Notes: a model not told the origin generated them from the sequence alone. A stretch of 64,000 nt of DNA from Nocardiopsis gilva YIM 90087 (GCF_002263495.1 NZ_CP022753.1:4030001-4094000), one strand, 5' to 3'; numbered from the stretch's first letter, positions 7,250 through 16,107 are shown. Translations and numbers: made by a program.

Positions 7250-9835
7250 TTAGGCGTCGGACGCGGGCGCCGGCAGCACCACGTCGACCGTGAGCTCACT
7301 GTCGCCGGTGACCTCGAAGTCGAGCTCGGCGGCGCGTCCGGCGGCGGCGAGGTCGCCGTGGGCGACCTGCGCGTTGCGCACGTTCTTGCCGCGGACGACG
7401 ACCCGCTCGACCTCGGCGCGCATCGACAGCTTCGCCTCGGACTTGGCCTTGCGGACCGCCCGCAGCACCTCGGAGGTCGCGGCGAGGACCGCGGGGTCGC
7501 CGCCCTGGGCGGCGGCGCGCATCTCCGCGGCGTCCGGCCAGGACGCGGCGTGCACCGAGCCCTCGTTCCACCAGGACCAGACCTCGTCGGCGACGAACGG
7601 CAGGAACGGGGCGAACAGCCGCTGCAGCGCCGACAGGGCGATGAGCAGCGCCGCGCGCGCCGAGGCGCCCGTTGCTGTGTTCGCGTCGTCGTCGTAGGCG
7701 CGGGCCTTCACCAGCTCCAGGTAGTCGTCGCAGAACTCCCAGAAGAACCGCTCGGTGTGCTCCAGGGCACGGGTGTGGTCGTAGGCCTCGAAGGCCGCGG
7801 TGGCGTCCTCGACGACCTCGGACAGCGCCGCGAGCATGGCGCGGTCCAGCGGCTCGGCGACGGCGGACGGGTCGTCGGAGGCGTTCTCCCCGGCGACCGA
7901 CAGCACGAACTTGCTGGCGTTGAGGATCTTGATGGACAGGCGGCGGCCGACCTTCATCTGGCCCTCGTCGAGCGCGGTGTCGGTGCCCAGGCGCCCGCTG
8001 GCCGCCCAGTACCGGACCGCGTCGGAGCTGTAGCGCTCCAGCAGGTCGATGGGCGTGACGACGTTGCCCCTGGACTTCGACATCTTCTTGCGGTCGGGGT
8101 CCAGGATCCAGCCGGAGATGCCGGTGCCCTTCCACGGGACGGTGCCGTGCTCGAAGTGCGACCGGACGACCGTGGCGAACAGCCAGGTGCGGATGATGTC
8201 CTGGCCCTGCGGGCGCAGGTCCATCGGGAACACGCGCTCGAACAGGTCGTTGTCGCGTTCCCAGCCACCCGCGATCTGCGGCGTCAGTGACGAGGTGGCC
8301 CAGGTGTCCATGATGTCGGGGTCGCCCATGAACCCGCCGGGGCGGCCGCGCTGGTCCTCGGTGTAGCCGGCGGGGGCCTCGGAGCCGGGGTCGACCGGCA
8401 GCGCCGCCTCGTCCGGCACGATCGGCGCCTCGTAGCGCGGGTTGCCCTCGTCGTCCAACGGATACCAGACCGGGAAGGGGACGCCGAAGAAGCGCTGGCG
8501 GCTGATCAGCCAGTCGCCGTTGAGCCCCTCGACCCAGTGCTCGTAGCGGGACCGCATGTGGCCCGGGTACCAGGTGAGCTCCCGGCCGCGGGACAGCAGC
8601 GCGTCGCGGATGTCGGCGTCGCGGCCGCCGTTGCGGATGTACCACTGGCGGGTGGTGACGATTTCGAGGGGCTTGTCGCCCCTCTCGTAGAACTTGACCG
8701 GGTGGGTGATCGGCGCGGGCTCGCCGATCAGCTCGCCGGTTTCGCGCAGCATCTCGACGACGCGCTCGCGCGCGGTGTGCACGGTGGCGCCGGCGAGGCG
8801 GCCGTAGGCCAGGCGGCCGTCCTCGGAGGTGATCGCCGCGGGCGGCTCGGCCACGACGCGGCCGTCCCAGCCGATGATCGCGCGGGTCTCCAGCTGCAGC
8901 TCACGCCACCAGGTGACGTCGGTGGTGTCGCCGAAGGTACAGATCATGGCGATCCCGGAGCCCTTCTCCGGGTCGGCCAGACGGTGCGCCTTGACCGGGA
9001 CCTCGACGCCGAAGAGCGGCGTGCGCACGGTCTGCCCGAACAGCTCCTGGTAGCGCTCGTCGTCGGGATGGGCGACCAGCGCGACGCAGGCGGCCAGCAG
9101 CTCCGGGCGGGTGGTCTCGATCTGGACCTGGCCGCCGTCGGCGCGGTGGAAGGCCAGCTTGTGGAAGGCGCTGGGGCGCTCCCGGTCCTCCAGCTCGGCC
9201 TGGGCGACGGCGGTGCGGAAGGTGACGTCCCACAGCGTGGGCGCCTCCGACATGTAGGCCTCGCCGCGCGCGAGGTTGCGCAGAAACGCCCGCTGGGCGG
9301 CGGCGCGGGAGTTGTCGTCGATGGTGGCATACGTGTAGCGCCAGTCGACGCTCAGCCCCAGGCGGCGCCAGACGTTCTCGAAGACCTTCTCGTCCTCGGC
9401 GGTGAGCCGGTCGCACAGCTCGATGAAGTTGCGGCGGGAGATCGACACCTGCCGCTTGGGGTCGGGCTTGGCGGGCGGGGAGAAGTCCGGGTCGTAGGGG
9501 ATCGACGGGTCGCAGCGGACGCCGTAGTAGTTCTGCACCCGGCGTTCGGTGGGCAGGCCGTTGTCGTCCCAGCCCATCGGGTAGAAGACCGACTTGCCGC
9601 GCATGCGGTGGAAGCGGGCGACGGTGTCGGTGTGGGTGTAGGAGAAGGCATGCCCGATGTGCAGGGACCCCGAGACCGTGGGCGGCGGGGTGTCGATCGA
9701 GAAGATCTCGTCGCGGCTCTTGGCGCGGTCGAAATGGTAGACGCCGGACTCATCCCATACGTCGACCCATTTCGCCTCGATACCGTCGAGCGAAGGCTTG
9801 TCGGGCACGCGGAAGGAACGAGAGCGGTTGGTCAT
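7250..9835 (-). CDS. valS: Valine--tRNA ligase
   Basis: An 861-residue class I aminoacyl-tRNA synthetase that charges tRNA-Val. The HIGH signature appears as PPPTVSGSLHIGHAFSYTH (about 50-68) and the KMSKS loop as KKMSKSRGN. The connective editing domain and anticodon-binding domain follow in the normal order. The N-terminal block GLPTERRVQNYYGVRCDP marks the ValS lineage that lacks the long C-terminal coiled-coil arm of E. coli ValS, and this protein indeed ends soon after the anticodon domain. The ATG at 9835 has no strong Shine-Dalgarno sequence. It diverges from the DUF4235 gene across 203 bases, which must hold both promoters. Confidence 0.97.
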   Translation of the reverse strand: MTNRSRSFRVPDKPSLDGIEAKWVDVWDESGVYHFDRAKSRDEIFSIDTPPPTVSGSLHIGHAFSYTHTDTVARFHRMRGKSVFYPMGWDDNGLPTERRVQNYYGVRCDPSIPYDPDFSPPAKPDPKRQVSISRRNFIELCDRLTAEDEKVFENVWRRLGLSVDWRYTYATIDDNSRAAAQRAFLRNLARGEAYMSEAPTLWDVTFRTAVAQAELEDRERPSAFHKLAFHRADGGQVQIETTRPELLAACVALVAHPDDERYQELFGQTVRTPLFGVEVPVKAHRLADPEKGSGIAMICTFGDTTDVTWWRELQLETRAIIGWDGRVVAEPPAAITSEDGRLAYGRLAGATVHTARERVVEMLRETGELIGEPAPITHPVKFYERGDKPLEIVTTRQWYIRNGGRDADIRDALLSRGRELTWYPGHMRSRYEHWVEGLNGDWLISRQRFFGVPFPVWYPLDDEGNPRYEAPIVPDEAALPVDPGSEAPAGYTEDQRGRPGGFMGDPDIMDTWATSSLTPQIAGGWERDNDLFERVFPMDLRPQGQDIIRTWLFATVVRSHFEHGTVPWKGTGISGWILDPDRKKMSKSRGNVVTPIDLLERYSSDAVRYWAASGRLGTDTALDEGQMKVGRRLSIKILNASKFVLSVAGENASDDPSAVAEPLDRAMLAALSEVVEDATAAFEAYDHTRALEHTERFFWEFCDDYLELVKARAYDDDANTATGASARAALLIALSALQRLFAPFLPFVADEVWSWWNEGSVHAASWPDAAEMRAAAQGGDPAVLAATSEVLRAVRKAKSEAKLSMRAEVERVVVRGKNVRNAQVAHGDLAAAGRAAELDFEVTGDSELTVDVVLPAPASDA

Positions 9836-10038
9836 GGGGCAATGGTATTGCTCTCCCGACCATGATCGCTCCTGGTTTGCGGGGCCCTGGGGGTGATCGT
9901 GGCGTGTGCCTCACCTGGACAGCGCACCCGGCCGCCGGGCCGACACCGGTGGGACGCCGTGCCGCGCGGCCTGGGACATGACAGTATCGTCGGCAGACCC
10001 CCGCATGTTGGCAACGACAACGGAAGTGATCGAATCAC

Positions 10039-10317
10039 ATGGCAAAGCAGGAAGGTGAGCTCGCCGCGCAGATCGTGGGCGGCGTGGCCGCCCTCGCGGC
10101 CGGGTTCGCGGCCCGCAAGGTCCTGACCTTCGCGTGGACCCAGGTGACCGGCAAGGAGCCGCCGAACGACCCCGAGTCGCTGGAGATCGGCCTGGGCGAG
10201 GCGCTGGGCTGGGCCGTGGTGACCGGCGTCGGCATGGAGGTCGCGCGGGTCCTGGCGGTGCGCGCCGCCTACAAGCGCCTGGGGCCGCAGCGGCACCGGG
10301 AGTTGGACGGCCGCTGA
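10039..10317 (+). CDS. DUF4235 domain-containing small membrane protein
   Basis: A 92-residue protein with two hydrophobic stretches (IVGGVAALAAGFAARKVLTF and ALGWAVVTGVGMEVARVLAV) separated by a polar loop (GKEPPNDPES). This is the DUF4235 pattern found widely in actinobacteria. Function is unknown. GGAAG lies 11 bases before the ATG. It stands alone between divergent valS and a convergent hypothetical gene. Confidence 0.85.
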   Translation: MAKQEGELAAQIVGGVAALAAGFAARKVLTFAWTQVTGKEPPNDPESLEIGLGEALGWAVVTGVGMEVARVLAVRAAYKRLGPQRHRELDGR

Positions 10318-10365
10318 GCCGTCACCAGCGGCGGGGGCCGGGTGGATGCGGCCCGGCCCGTCCGA

Positions 10366-11247
10366 TCAGGCCCCCAGGGCGGTACCTGCGTCTGGGGCGG
10401 AGGGTGCGGTGAGCGCCTGCCGCCCCGCCCCGGTGGGCAGCGGCGGGGCCGGTGCGGGCGCCTGGCCGCGCAGGTCGGCGCGCACGGCCTTGCCCAGGGC
10501 GAAGGTGGCCATGCGGTTGAGGGTGCCACCGGCCACCGCGCCGGTGAGGTAGGGGCCGAGCGTGGTGAGATGGCGGCCCATCAGCCGCATCAGGCGCTTG
10601 CGCAGGGCGGCCTTGGCGGCGGTCCCCAGCGCGACCGCGACCGATTCGGGGACCTGGAGGGGGTCGATGCCGCGCTTTCGGGCCCAGGCCGACAGGTAAC
10701 CCGAGGCACGCCGCAATCCGGAGTCCGGCACCGGTGTCGCGTACACCTCGTGCAGCTCGGCGATGAGCTTGACCTCGATGGCCGCGACCACGAGCGTCTC
10801 GGCCACGATCTGGGCAGGCACGGTCAGCAGCAGGGGCGGCGCGGTGAACTGGACGGCCGCCAGCGCGCCGCCGGCGGCACCGACCGTGGTGGTGGCGTGG
10901 GCGGCGCTGCGCACCAGGGCGTCGGCGAGCTCCTCGCCGTCGAGGCCGTTGTGGTGGCGGACGAGGGTCGCGCGGTCGCGCACGGGGATGCGCGGCGCGA
11001 TGTCGTCGGTGAACACCTCGGTGATCCAGCGGCCGGTGGCCGTGCCCTTGACCCCCGCGGTCCGCGCACCGTCGGCCAGGGCGCGGGTGAGGCGCCCGAG
11101 GAGTCCGGCCCTCCGCTGGGGGTCGGTGCCGTCGTCGGTGATGATCCGCCCGACGAGCGCGCCGACATCGTCGTTCTCAGTGGGGACGGGGGGCGCTTCC
11201 GCCGCCGTGCCGCCGTCCTCCGCACTGGCGCTGGGCACCGTGCTCAC
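10366..11247 (-). CDS. Conserved hypothetical protein, possibly EcsC-like
   Basis: A 293-residue protein from a GTG with GAGAGGAAG upstream. The first 30 residues are disordered. Then comes a helical region with several amphipathic or weakly hydrophobic helices (VGAAGGALAAVQFTAPPLLLTVP; IVAETLVVAAIEVKLIAELHEVY), a conserved-looking LRKRLMRLMGRHL segment and a glycine-rich helical pair near the end. The alternation of helices with LIAELHEVY is reminiscent of EcsC-family proteins, but I cannot confirm membership. No catalytic motif is evident. Confidence 0.6.
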   Translation of the reverse strand: MSTVPSASAEDGGTAAEAPPVPTENDDVGALVGRIITDDGTDPQRRAGLLGRLTRALADGARTAGVKGTATGRWITEVFTDDIAPRIPVRDRATLVRHHNGLDGEELADALVRSAAHATTTVGAAGGALAAVQFTAPPLLLTVPAQIVAETLVVAAIEVKLIAELHEVYATPVPDSGLRRASGYLSAWARKRGIDPLQVPESVAVALGTAAKAALRKRLMRLMGRHLTTLGPYLTGAVAGGTLNRMATFALGKAVRADLRGQAPAPAPPLPTGAGRQALTAPSAPDAGTALGA

Positions 11248-11347
11248 CTTCCTCTCGGCGTCCCCTCCATCAAACCAGACGCGGGCGGGACGCCACGGGC
11301 GGGGCGGGGGAGCGGCCCTGGACGCCCGGGCACGGGGCGGACATGGC

Positions 11348-11375
11348 GATGCGCCCCCGGTAACGGGGGCGCATC
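11348..11375 (-). terminator. Hairpin terminator downstream of the DUF4193 gene
   Basis: Perfect 12-bp arms 11348-11359 and 11364-11375 closed by a 4-base loop, 57 bases beyond the DUF4193 stop. Confidence 0.7.
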
Positions 11376-11431
11376 AGCATGCCAGGGCGCACGGCCTACG
11401 AGGCGACTCAAGGGAGGGAGGCCCTCCTGTC

Positions 11432-11728
11432 TCAGACACACTCCTTGCAGACCAGCGCCCCGTTGCGCTCCTCGGCGAGCTGGCTGCGGTGGTGCACCAG
11501 GAAGCAGCGCGAGCAGGTGAACTCGTCCGCCTGCCGCGGCAGCACCCGGACCGCCAGTTCCTCACCGGAGAGGTCCGCGCCCGGCAGCTCCAGGCCCTCG
11601 GCAACCTCGTCCGGGTCGACGTCGATGGTGCCGGTGCCCTTGTCGACCCGACGCGCCTGCAGTTCCTGCAGGCTGTCCTCGTTGATGTCCTCGTCGGTCT
11701 TGCGCGGGCTGTCGTAATCGGTGGCCAT
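11432..11728 (-). CDS. DUF4193 zinc-ribbon-like protein
   Basis: A 98-residue acidic protein. The C-terminal third holds two CxxC pairs, TCSRC and VCKEC, 20-odd residues apart, which would form a zinc ribbon. The N-terminus (ATDYDSPRKTDED) is the conserved DUF4193 start. The family is nearly universal in actinobacteria, near dut and the inositol monophosphatase gene; its role is unknown. No other gene shares its transcript here. Confidence 0.9.
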   Translation of the reverse strand: MATDYDSPRKTDEDINEDSLQELQARRVDKGTGTIDVDPDEVAEGLELPGADLSGEELAVRVLPRQADEFTCSRCFLVHHRSQLAEERNGALVCKECV

Positions 11729-12176
11729 TGCGCTAACTCCATCCCCCTCGTTCTATGCCTCGTCGCGCGGATGTAACGCTTGAGAGACGCCTCTTGTGCC
11801 CGTTTCGGCCAAATTTCTCCATGGGCGCGAGTGGAGTGTTCCCCCTCCCGGGTAACGTTCCACCTGCTGGCGGCACGGAACGGCCGGGTCCGGTCATGTC
11901 CCTACACGACGCGGACCGGTTCGTTCTCATGTGCTACCCAACGCCCGAAGGATTGCGACCTATTTCTTCGTCTTTCCTCGCACCGGCCGAGCGCGGGTAC
12001 TCCCCGAGTGGCAAGGTCAGAACTGACACGCTTACGTCGGGAGCATTTCCCTCCGTATTCACGCCCGGGAGAGCATACCTACCGTTGGTGGGTGCTCGGA
12101 CCCAGGGTGGCCGTGTCGTGCGACACGTATAGATATCACGGACGAGATCCTCGGCGCAGCTCGGTCGCCGAAGGGC
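11729..12176. other. 448-base intergenic region
   Basis: It holds the promoter side of the DUF4193 gene and the downstream end of cutS. Base composition is lower in GC than the flanking genes. A 125-codon plus-strand reading frame (11755-12132) lacks homology, a ribosome-binding site and codon bias, so I do not call it. No convincing hairpin or RNA gene was found. Confidence 0.4.
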
Positions 12177-13469
12177 TCAGCGGCCCGTGCCGGACGGGCC
12201 TTCGGCGCGTCGCTCCGGCAGGCAGACGGTCACCACGAGCCCGCCGCCCGCGCGCGGCCAGGCCTGCACCGTGCCGCCGTGGGCGCGCACCACCGAGCGC
12301 ACGATGGACAGCCCCAGGCCGGCGCTCTTGGCGGAGCGCAGGCGGTCGCCCGAGGCGCGCCGGAAGGGCTCGAACAGGCCCTCGACCTCGTAGCCGGGGA
12401 TCACCGGCCCGGAGTTCTCCACCTGGACGGCGGGCCTGCCGTCGTATATGCCCGTGCGGATGGTGATCTCGCCCTCGGCGACGTTGTACCGCAGCGCGTT
12501 CTCCACGAGATTGCCCACTAGCCGTTCCAGGAGCACCGGGTCGCCGGTGACGTGGGCGGCGCGCAGGTCGGAGCGCAGCGTCAGGCCGGACTCATCGATG
12601 TCGGCCGACAGCTGGCTGAGGACGGTCTCGGCGACCTCGCCCAGGTCGATGTGGACGCGGGTGTCGAGCTCCTTGTCGCTCTTGGCGAGCAGCAGCAGTC
12701 CGTCGATGAGCCGCTCGTGCCGGGCGTTGGTCTCCAGCAGGGTGCGCCCGACCGATTTCAGATCGGCCGAGGCGTCGGGGTCGCTCAGCGTGACCTCCAG
12801 CAGCGTCCGGTTGATGGCCAGGGGCGTGCGCAGCTCGTGCGAGGCGTTGGCGACGAACCGGCGCTGCCCGTCGAACGCGCGGTCGAGGCGCTCCAGCATG
12901 CCGTCGAAGGTGTCGGCGAGTTCACGGATCTCGTCCTCGGGGCCGCCGAGCGCGATGCGCTCGTGCAGGGAGCGTTCGGACAGGCGGCGCGCGGTGCGGG
13001 TGATCTTCTGCAGCGGGGACAGGGCCCGTCCGGCGATCACGTAGCCGAGCGCCACCGCGAGCAGCCCCACGATGACCAGCGCCAGCACCGAGAACCGGGT
13101 GACCTGTGCCAGGAGACTCTCGATCAGTTGGCGCTTGTAGTACGCCATCTGCTCGGGCGTGGGATCTGGGTAGCCGGCCTCGGGGTTGGGAACGAACTGC
13201 AGGGTGTTCAGGACGGCCGCGACGATGACGTAGTTCAGCAGCACCAGCAGGGAGCCGGCGGCGAAGAACAGCATGCCGTAGATGAGGGTGAGCCGGGCGC
13301 GCAGGCTGATGTTGTCGGCCAGCCGGTGCACCTGGTGGGAGACCACGCTCTGCGGCTTGGCCGAGGGCGCGGCGGGGGTGGCCAGGCGCCGCCAGGTCCC
13401 GGTCTCACCGGGCGGGGTCGGCGCCACCTCTCCCGGTGGGACCTCGGGTTCGCCGTCGCCCGTACTCAA
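12177..13469 (-). CDS. cutS: Sensor histidine kinase CutS
   Basis: A 430-residue membrane kinase. TM1 is at about 63-88 and TM2 at about 126-147, enclosing a short extracellular loop of about 40 residues. A HAMP linker follows, then HisKA with the phospho-accepting H211 in NASHELRTP, and a HATPase domain (NLVENALRYN, then AGLGLSIV). As read, it starts with TTG overlapping the CutR stop (TTGA), so the two are translationally coupled. In Streptomyces, CutRS sits between the inositol monophosphatase and DUF4193 genes as here (recalled), and has been linked to secretion or protein-folding stress. The small sensor loop fits an envelope signal. Confidence 0.88.
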   Translation of the reverse strand: MSTGDGEPEVPPGEVAPTPPGETGTWRRLATPAAPSAKPQSVVSHQVHRLADNISLRARLTLIYGMLFFAAGSLLVLLNYVIVAAVLNTLQFVPNPEAGYPDPTPEQMAYYKRQLIESLLAQVTRFSVLALVIVGLLAVALGYVIAGRALSPLQKITRTARRLSERSLHERIALGGPEDEIRELADTFDGMLERLDRAFDGQRRFVANASHELRTPLAINRTLLEVTLSDPDASADLKSVGRTLLETNARHERLIDGLLLLAKSDKELDTRVHIDLGEVAETVLSQLSADIDESGLTLRSDLRAAHVTGDPVLLERLVGNLVENALRYNVAEGEITIRTGIYDGRPAVQVENSGPVIPGYEVEGLFEPFRRASGDRLRSAKSAGLGLSIVRSVVRAHGGTVQAWPRAGGGLVVTVCLPERRAEGPSGTGR

Positions 13470-14119
13470 ATCCGGTATCCCGCACCGGGGACGGTCTGGA
13501 TGACGGGGGGCTCACCCAGCTTCTTGCGCAGGGTCATCACGGTGACGCGCACGACGTTGGTGAAGGGGTCGGCGTTCTCGTCCCAGGCCTTCTCCAGCAG
13601 CCCCTCGGCGCTGACCACCGTGCCGTTGGCGCGCATCAGCACCTCCAGGACGGCGAACTCCTTGGGGGTGAGCGCCACGTCGCGGCCGTCGCGCTCCACG
13701 GTGTGGTTGGCGGGGTCGAGGGCGATGCCGCTGCGGCGCAGCACCGGCGGCAGCGGCGGGACCGCGCGGCGGCCCAGGGCGCGAACGCGGGCGATGAGTT
13801 CGGCGAAGGCGAACGGCTTGGCCATGTAGTCGTCGGCGCCGAGGGTGAGCCCCTCGACCTTGTCCTCCAGCTCGCGGGAGGCCGTGAGCATCAGGATCCG
13901 CCCGGTGTAGCTCTGCTCGACCAGTGACCGCGCGACGTCGTCGCCGTGCACCCCGGGAAGGTCCCGGTCCAGGACGATGACGTCGTACTCGTTGACTCCG
14001 GCGTGCTCCAGGGCACTGTCGCCGTCATAGACGACGTCCACGGCCATCGATTCCCGCCGCAGTCCGACGGCGACGGCGTCGGCGAGCACTCGCTCGTCTT
14101 CGACCACAAGTACGCGCAC
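13466..14119 (-). CDS. cutR: OmpR-family response regulator CutR
   Basis: A 217-residue regulator. The receiver domain has acidic residues in VVEDE, the phosphorylation site D51 in VLDRDLPG and K102 in MAKPF. The C-terminal winged helix includes LTPKEFAVLEVLM and ends VPGAGYRI. The sequence closely follows Streptomyces CutR, including the hallmark EKAWDENADPFTNVVRV. The GTG at 14119 was chosen over much earlier in-frame codons because AAGGA lies five bases upstream and the protein then starts directly with strand 1. Its leader contains a hairpin and an OmpR-type direct repeat, each present twice. Confidence 0.92.
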   Translation of the reverse strand: MRVLVVEDERVLADAVAVGLRRESMAVDVVYDGDSALEHAGVNEYDVIVLDRDLPGVHGDDVARSLVEQSYTGRILMLTASRELEDKVEGLTLGADDYMAKPFAFAELIARVRALGRRAVPPLPPVLRRSGIALDPANHTVERDGRDVALTPKEFAVLEVLMRANGTVVSAEGLLEKAWDENADPFTNVVRVTVMTLRKKLGEPPVIQTVPGAGYRI

Positions 14120-14150
14120 TGTGTCCTTCGTTTCCCGCAGAGACCGGTGG

Positions 14151-14188
14151 GCCGCTGCCGGCGCATCCCCCAACACACCGGCAGCGGC
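14151..14188 (-). repeat. Hairpin repeat, copy 1, in the cutR leader
   Basis: Perfect 11-bp arms 14151-14161 and 14178-14188 with a 16-base loop. On the cutR strand the loop carries TTGGGGGAT. It ends about 31 bases before the cutR start, so it would be transcribed in the leader next to the ribosome-binding site. Confidence 0.65.
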
Positions 14189-14227
14189 GTCTATACCCCG
14201 GCCGCGTCCATCGTTCTCCCACACCCC

Positions 14228-14245
14228 GAATAAGGATGAAGTAAA
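14228..14245 (-). promoter_or_regulatory. Candidate OmpR-type binding site, copy 1
   Basis: Read on the cutR strand, TTACTT and TTATTC start 11 bases apart, the helical spacing used by OmpR/PhoB-type dimers. It lies upstream of hairpin copy 1. Binding by CutR itself is an inference. Confidence 0.4.
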
Positions 14246-14427
14246 CCGTCGCAGCCGGTTCAGTTCTGCTGCGAGGCCACGATAACGCGGCCCGGTCTTC
14301 ATCCGGTACCGCTCAACGTAGAGCGGTACCCGGAGCGCGGCAACCTCGACAGGCGCCGGGAGCTCGAGTATCGGCGACCGACCCCAGGGCCGGGATCGGC
14401 GCACCGATATTCCCCCGAATGCGAGGA

Positions 14428-14464
14428 GCCGCTGCCGACGTATCCCCCAACCGCCGGCAGCGGC
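14428..14464 (-). repeat. Hairpin repeat, copy 2
   Basis: Perfect 10-bp arms 14428-14437 and 14455-14464 with a 17-base loop. Arms and the loop core TTGGGGGAT are the same as in copy 1, 277 bases away, although no gene follows it directly. Confidence 0.65.
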
Positions 14465-14497
14465 ATCACCCCGCACATCTCGAATCTGACACATCCA

Positions 14498-14514
14498 GGA
14501 TAAGAAACAAGTAA
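14498..14514 (-). promoter_or_regulatory. Candidate OmpR-type binding site, copy 2
   Basis: On the minus strand, TTACTT and TTATCC start 11 bases apart, in the same position relative to hairpin copy 2 as the first site is to copy 1. Confidence 0.4.
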
Positions 14515-14859
14515 GCACTCGCACGAATCATCCGTTGTGTCCCGCGCCACGCCCGAGCGGCGTCGATCACCCGAAATAGCTGCCCATCGGCCCGAATCCG
14601 CACCTCTGCCGCCCAATCCGGACACGCGGGACCGCCGTTCGGGCCACCCAATCGCCGCCCCTGATGGGACACGCATCACATCGACTGGCATGATGTGCTC
14701 ACGCCGCACCGTCCGGAGCGACCCGATCGCGGACCGCCAAACGCCGCCGAAGCGAGGTTTACCCGGACCGGTGGGGTGGGTACGCACGGTCCGAGCTGCT
14801 ATTCCTGTCACACTGGCGTGACGCATCGTAGTTCCTGCTTGAACATAGAGTGAGGTGAA

Positions 14860-15027
14860 ATGGGCGAGTTCCTCGCGGAGATCAAGTGCCGCATCAGAGA
14901 GACCTCCATGTCGCTCCAAGCGGCCCAGTCCGCCGGAGACGACTTCCTCGCCGACACGCACTTGTCGGAACTTGAGGACCTGCACCGCATCGCGGCTCGC
15001 AACGGGATCGACCCCGAAAGCGCCTGA
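14860..15027 (+). CDS. Small helical protein, 55 residues
   Basis: Starts MGEFLAEIKCRIRE and ends GIDPESA. The protein is almost entirely amphipathic helix with a central AQSAGDDFLADTHLSELEDLHRI segment, a pattern I recall in short actinobacterial hypothetical proteins. GAGGTGA lies just before the ATG, and a strong terminator follows 16 bases after the stop, which supports a real monocistronic gene. No function is known. It lies between cutR and the inositol monophosphatase gene. Confidence 0.75.
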   Translation: MGEFLAEIKCRIRETSMSLQAAQSAGDDFLADTHLSELEDLHRIAARNGIDPESA

Positions 15028-15043
15028 CCTCGTCGTACACCGA

Positions 15044-15080
15044 GGGCCGGCCGGATCGAGAAGATCCGACCGGCCCTTTT
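15044..15080 (+). terminator. Intrinsic terminator of the 55-codon gene
   Basis: A 14-bp stem (15044-15057 with 15063-15076, one mismatch), a 5-base loop and a run of T residues (15077-15080). It is the most classical Rho-independent terminator in the window. Confidence 0.85.
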
Positions 15081-15190
15081 CCGTGCACACACCCGTTGTG
15101 AGGCGCGGCCGAAACGGTGTTTCGGCCGCGCCTCAACCTGACGTCCTCCGCGGCCGGGCGGCCCGCCCTCCCGGGGCGGCCGCCGCCGCG

Positions 15191-16012
15191 TTACGCCGGG
15201 GGCTCGACCTCGTCAGTGTCCGCATCCGCCTTCAGCGGCTCCAGAAGGTCGTGCAGCTCCTCGAACAGGCCAGGGGGAGCCGCGATCACCAGGTCCGGGT
15301 TGGCGGGCCTCCCACGCAGCCCTCCGACGCGCGCACCGGCCTCCTGGGCGATGAGGGTGGCCGCCGCCCAGTCCCACGCGTTGAGCCCCCGCTCGTAGTA
15401 GGCGTCGTGGTGCCCCCGCGCCAGCGCGCACAGGTCCAGCGCGGCCGATCCGGCGCGCCGGATGTCGCGCACCCGCGGCAGCAGCGTGCGCAGCACCTCC
15501 GCCTGACGGGCGCGGCGCTCGGTGCTGTAACCGAAACCGGTGGCCACCAGCGCCATCTCCAGCGGCACAGCGGGGCGCACCCGCATCGGCGCACCGTTGC
15601 AGAACGCCCCGCCGCCCCGCGTCGCCGTGTACTCGTCGCCGCGCACCGGCGCCACCACGGCCCCGGCCACGACCTCCCCGTCGAGCTCGGCCGCGATCGA
15701 CACGGCCCAGTCCGCGCGGCCGTAGAGGTAGTTCACCGTCCCGTCGATCGGGTCGACGATCCAGCGGACCCCGCTGGAGCCGGTCGCGGCGCCGCCCTCC
15801 TCACCGAGGACCGCGTCGCCGGGCCGGGCGCTGAGCAGGCGCTTGCGGATCAGCTCCTCCGACGCGCGGTCCATGGCGGTCACGACGTCGGTGGGTGTTG
15901 ACTTGGTTTCGAGGACGCCGATGCCCTCCTGGCCCTCGGCCGCGAGCCGCCCGGCCTCCCGGGCGGTGTCGAGGGCGAGCGCGAGGAGCTCGGCCGGGTC
16001 CGCAACGGACAT
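15191..16012 (-). CDS. Inositol monophosphatase family protein
   Basis: A 273-residue Mg-dependent phosphatase of the FIG/IMPase superfamily. The metal site is formed by EEGG (first motif), DPIDGTVNY (second) and AWDWAAATLIAQEAG (third), all intact. Family members hydrolyse inositol-1-phosphate, histidinol phosphate or similar monoesters. Position next to cutRS/DUF4193 corresponds to suhB in M. tuberculosis (recalled). The ATG at 16012 follows AGGGGGA; an earlier ATG ten codons upstream is less likely. Confidence 0.92.
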   Translation of the reverse strand: MSVADPAELLALALDTAREAGRLAAEGQEGIGVLETKSTPTDVVTAMDRASEELIRKRLLSARPGDAVLGEEGGAATGSSGVRWIVDPIDGTVNYLYGRADWAVSIAAELDGEVVAGAVVAPVRGDEYTATRGGGAFCNGAPMRVRPAVPLEMALVATGFGYSTERRARQAEVLRTLLPRVRDIRRAGSAALDLCALARGHHDAYYERGLNAWDWAAATLIAQEAGARVGGLRGRPANPDLVIAAPPGLFEELHDLLEPLKADADTDEVEPPA

Positions 16013-16107
16013 GGAAAATCCCCCTGGTGTGTGGTTACGCACGCGTTGTGCCCGGAGTCGCCGCGGACGGAACCGCGACGGTGGTCACAGCGGCCGCACG
16101 GCCGCTG

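Larger units (their letters stand above)
14120..14859. other. 740-base intergenic region with a duplicated regulatory module
   Basis: It separates divergent cutR and the 55-codon gene. It contains two copies of a hairpin (14151-14188, 14428-14464), each followed at higher coordinates by a TTACTT-type direct repeat (14228-14245, 14498-14514). A short inverted repeat, GTCAC-N6-GTGAC at 14807-14822, lies about 40 bases before the small gene. No open reading frame here is convincing. Confidence 0.6.

Noticed and set aside
9836-10038. T-box or other leader element upstream of valS
   Set aside because: No specifier-loop or T-box core sequence was recognised; the region appears to be a plain divergent promoter region.
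11755-12132. 125-codon plus-strand frame between DUF4193 and cutS
   Set aside because: No ribosome-binding site, codon bias or protein-like pattern; region is AT-richer and probably regulatory.
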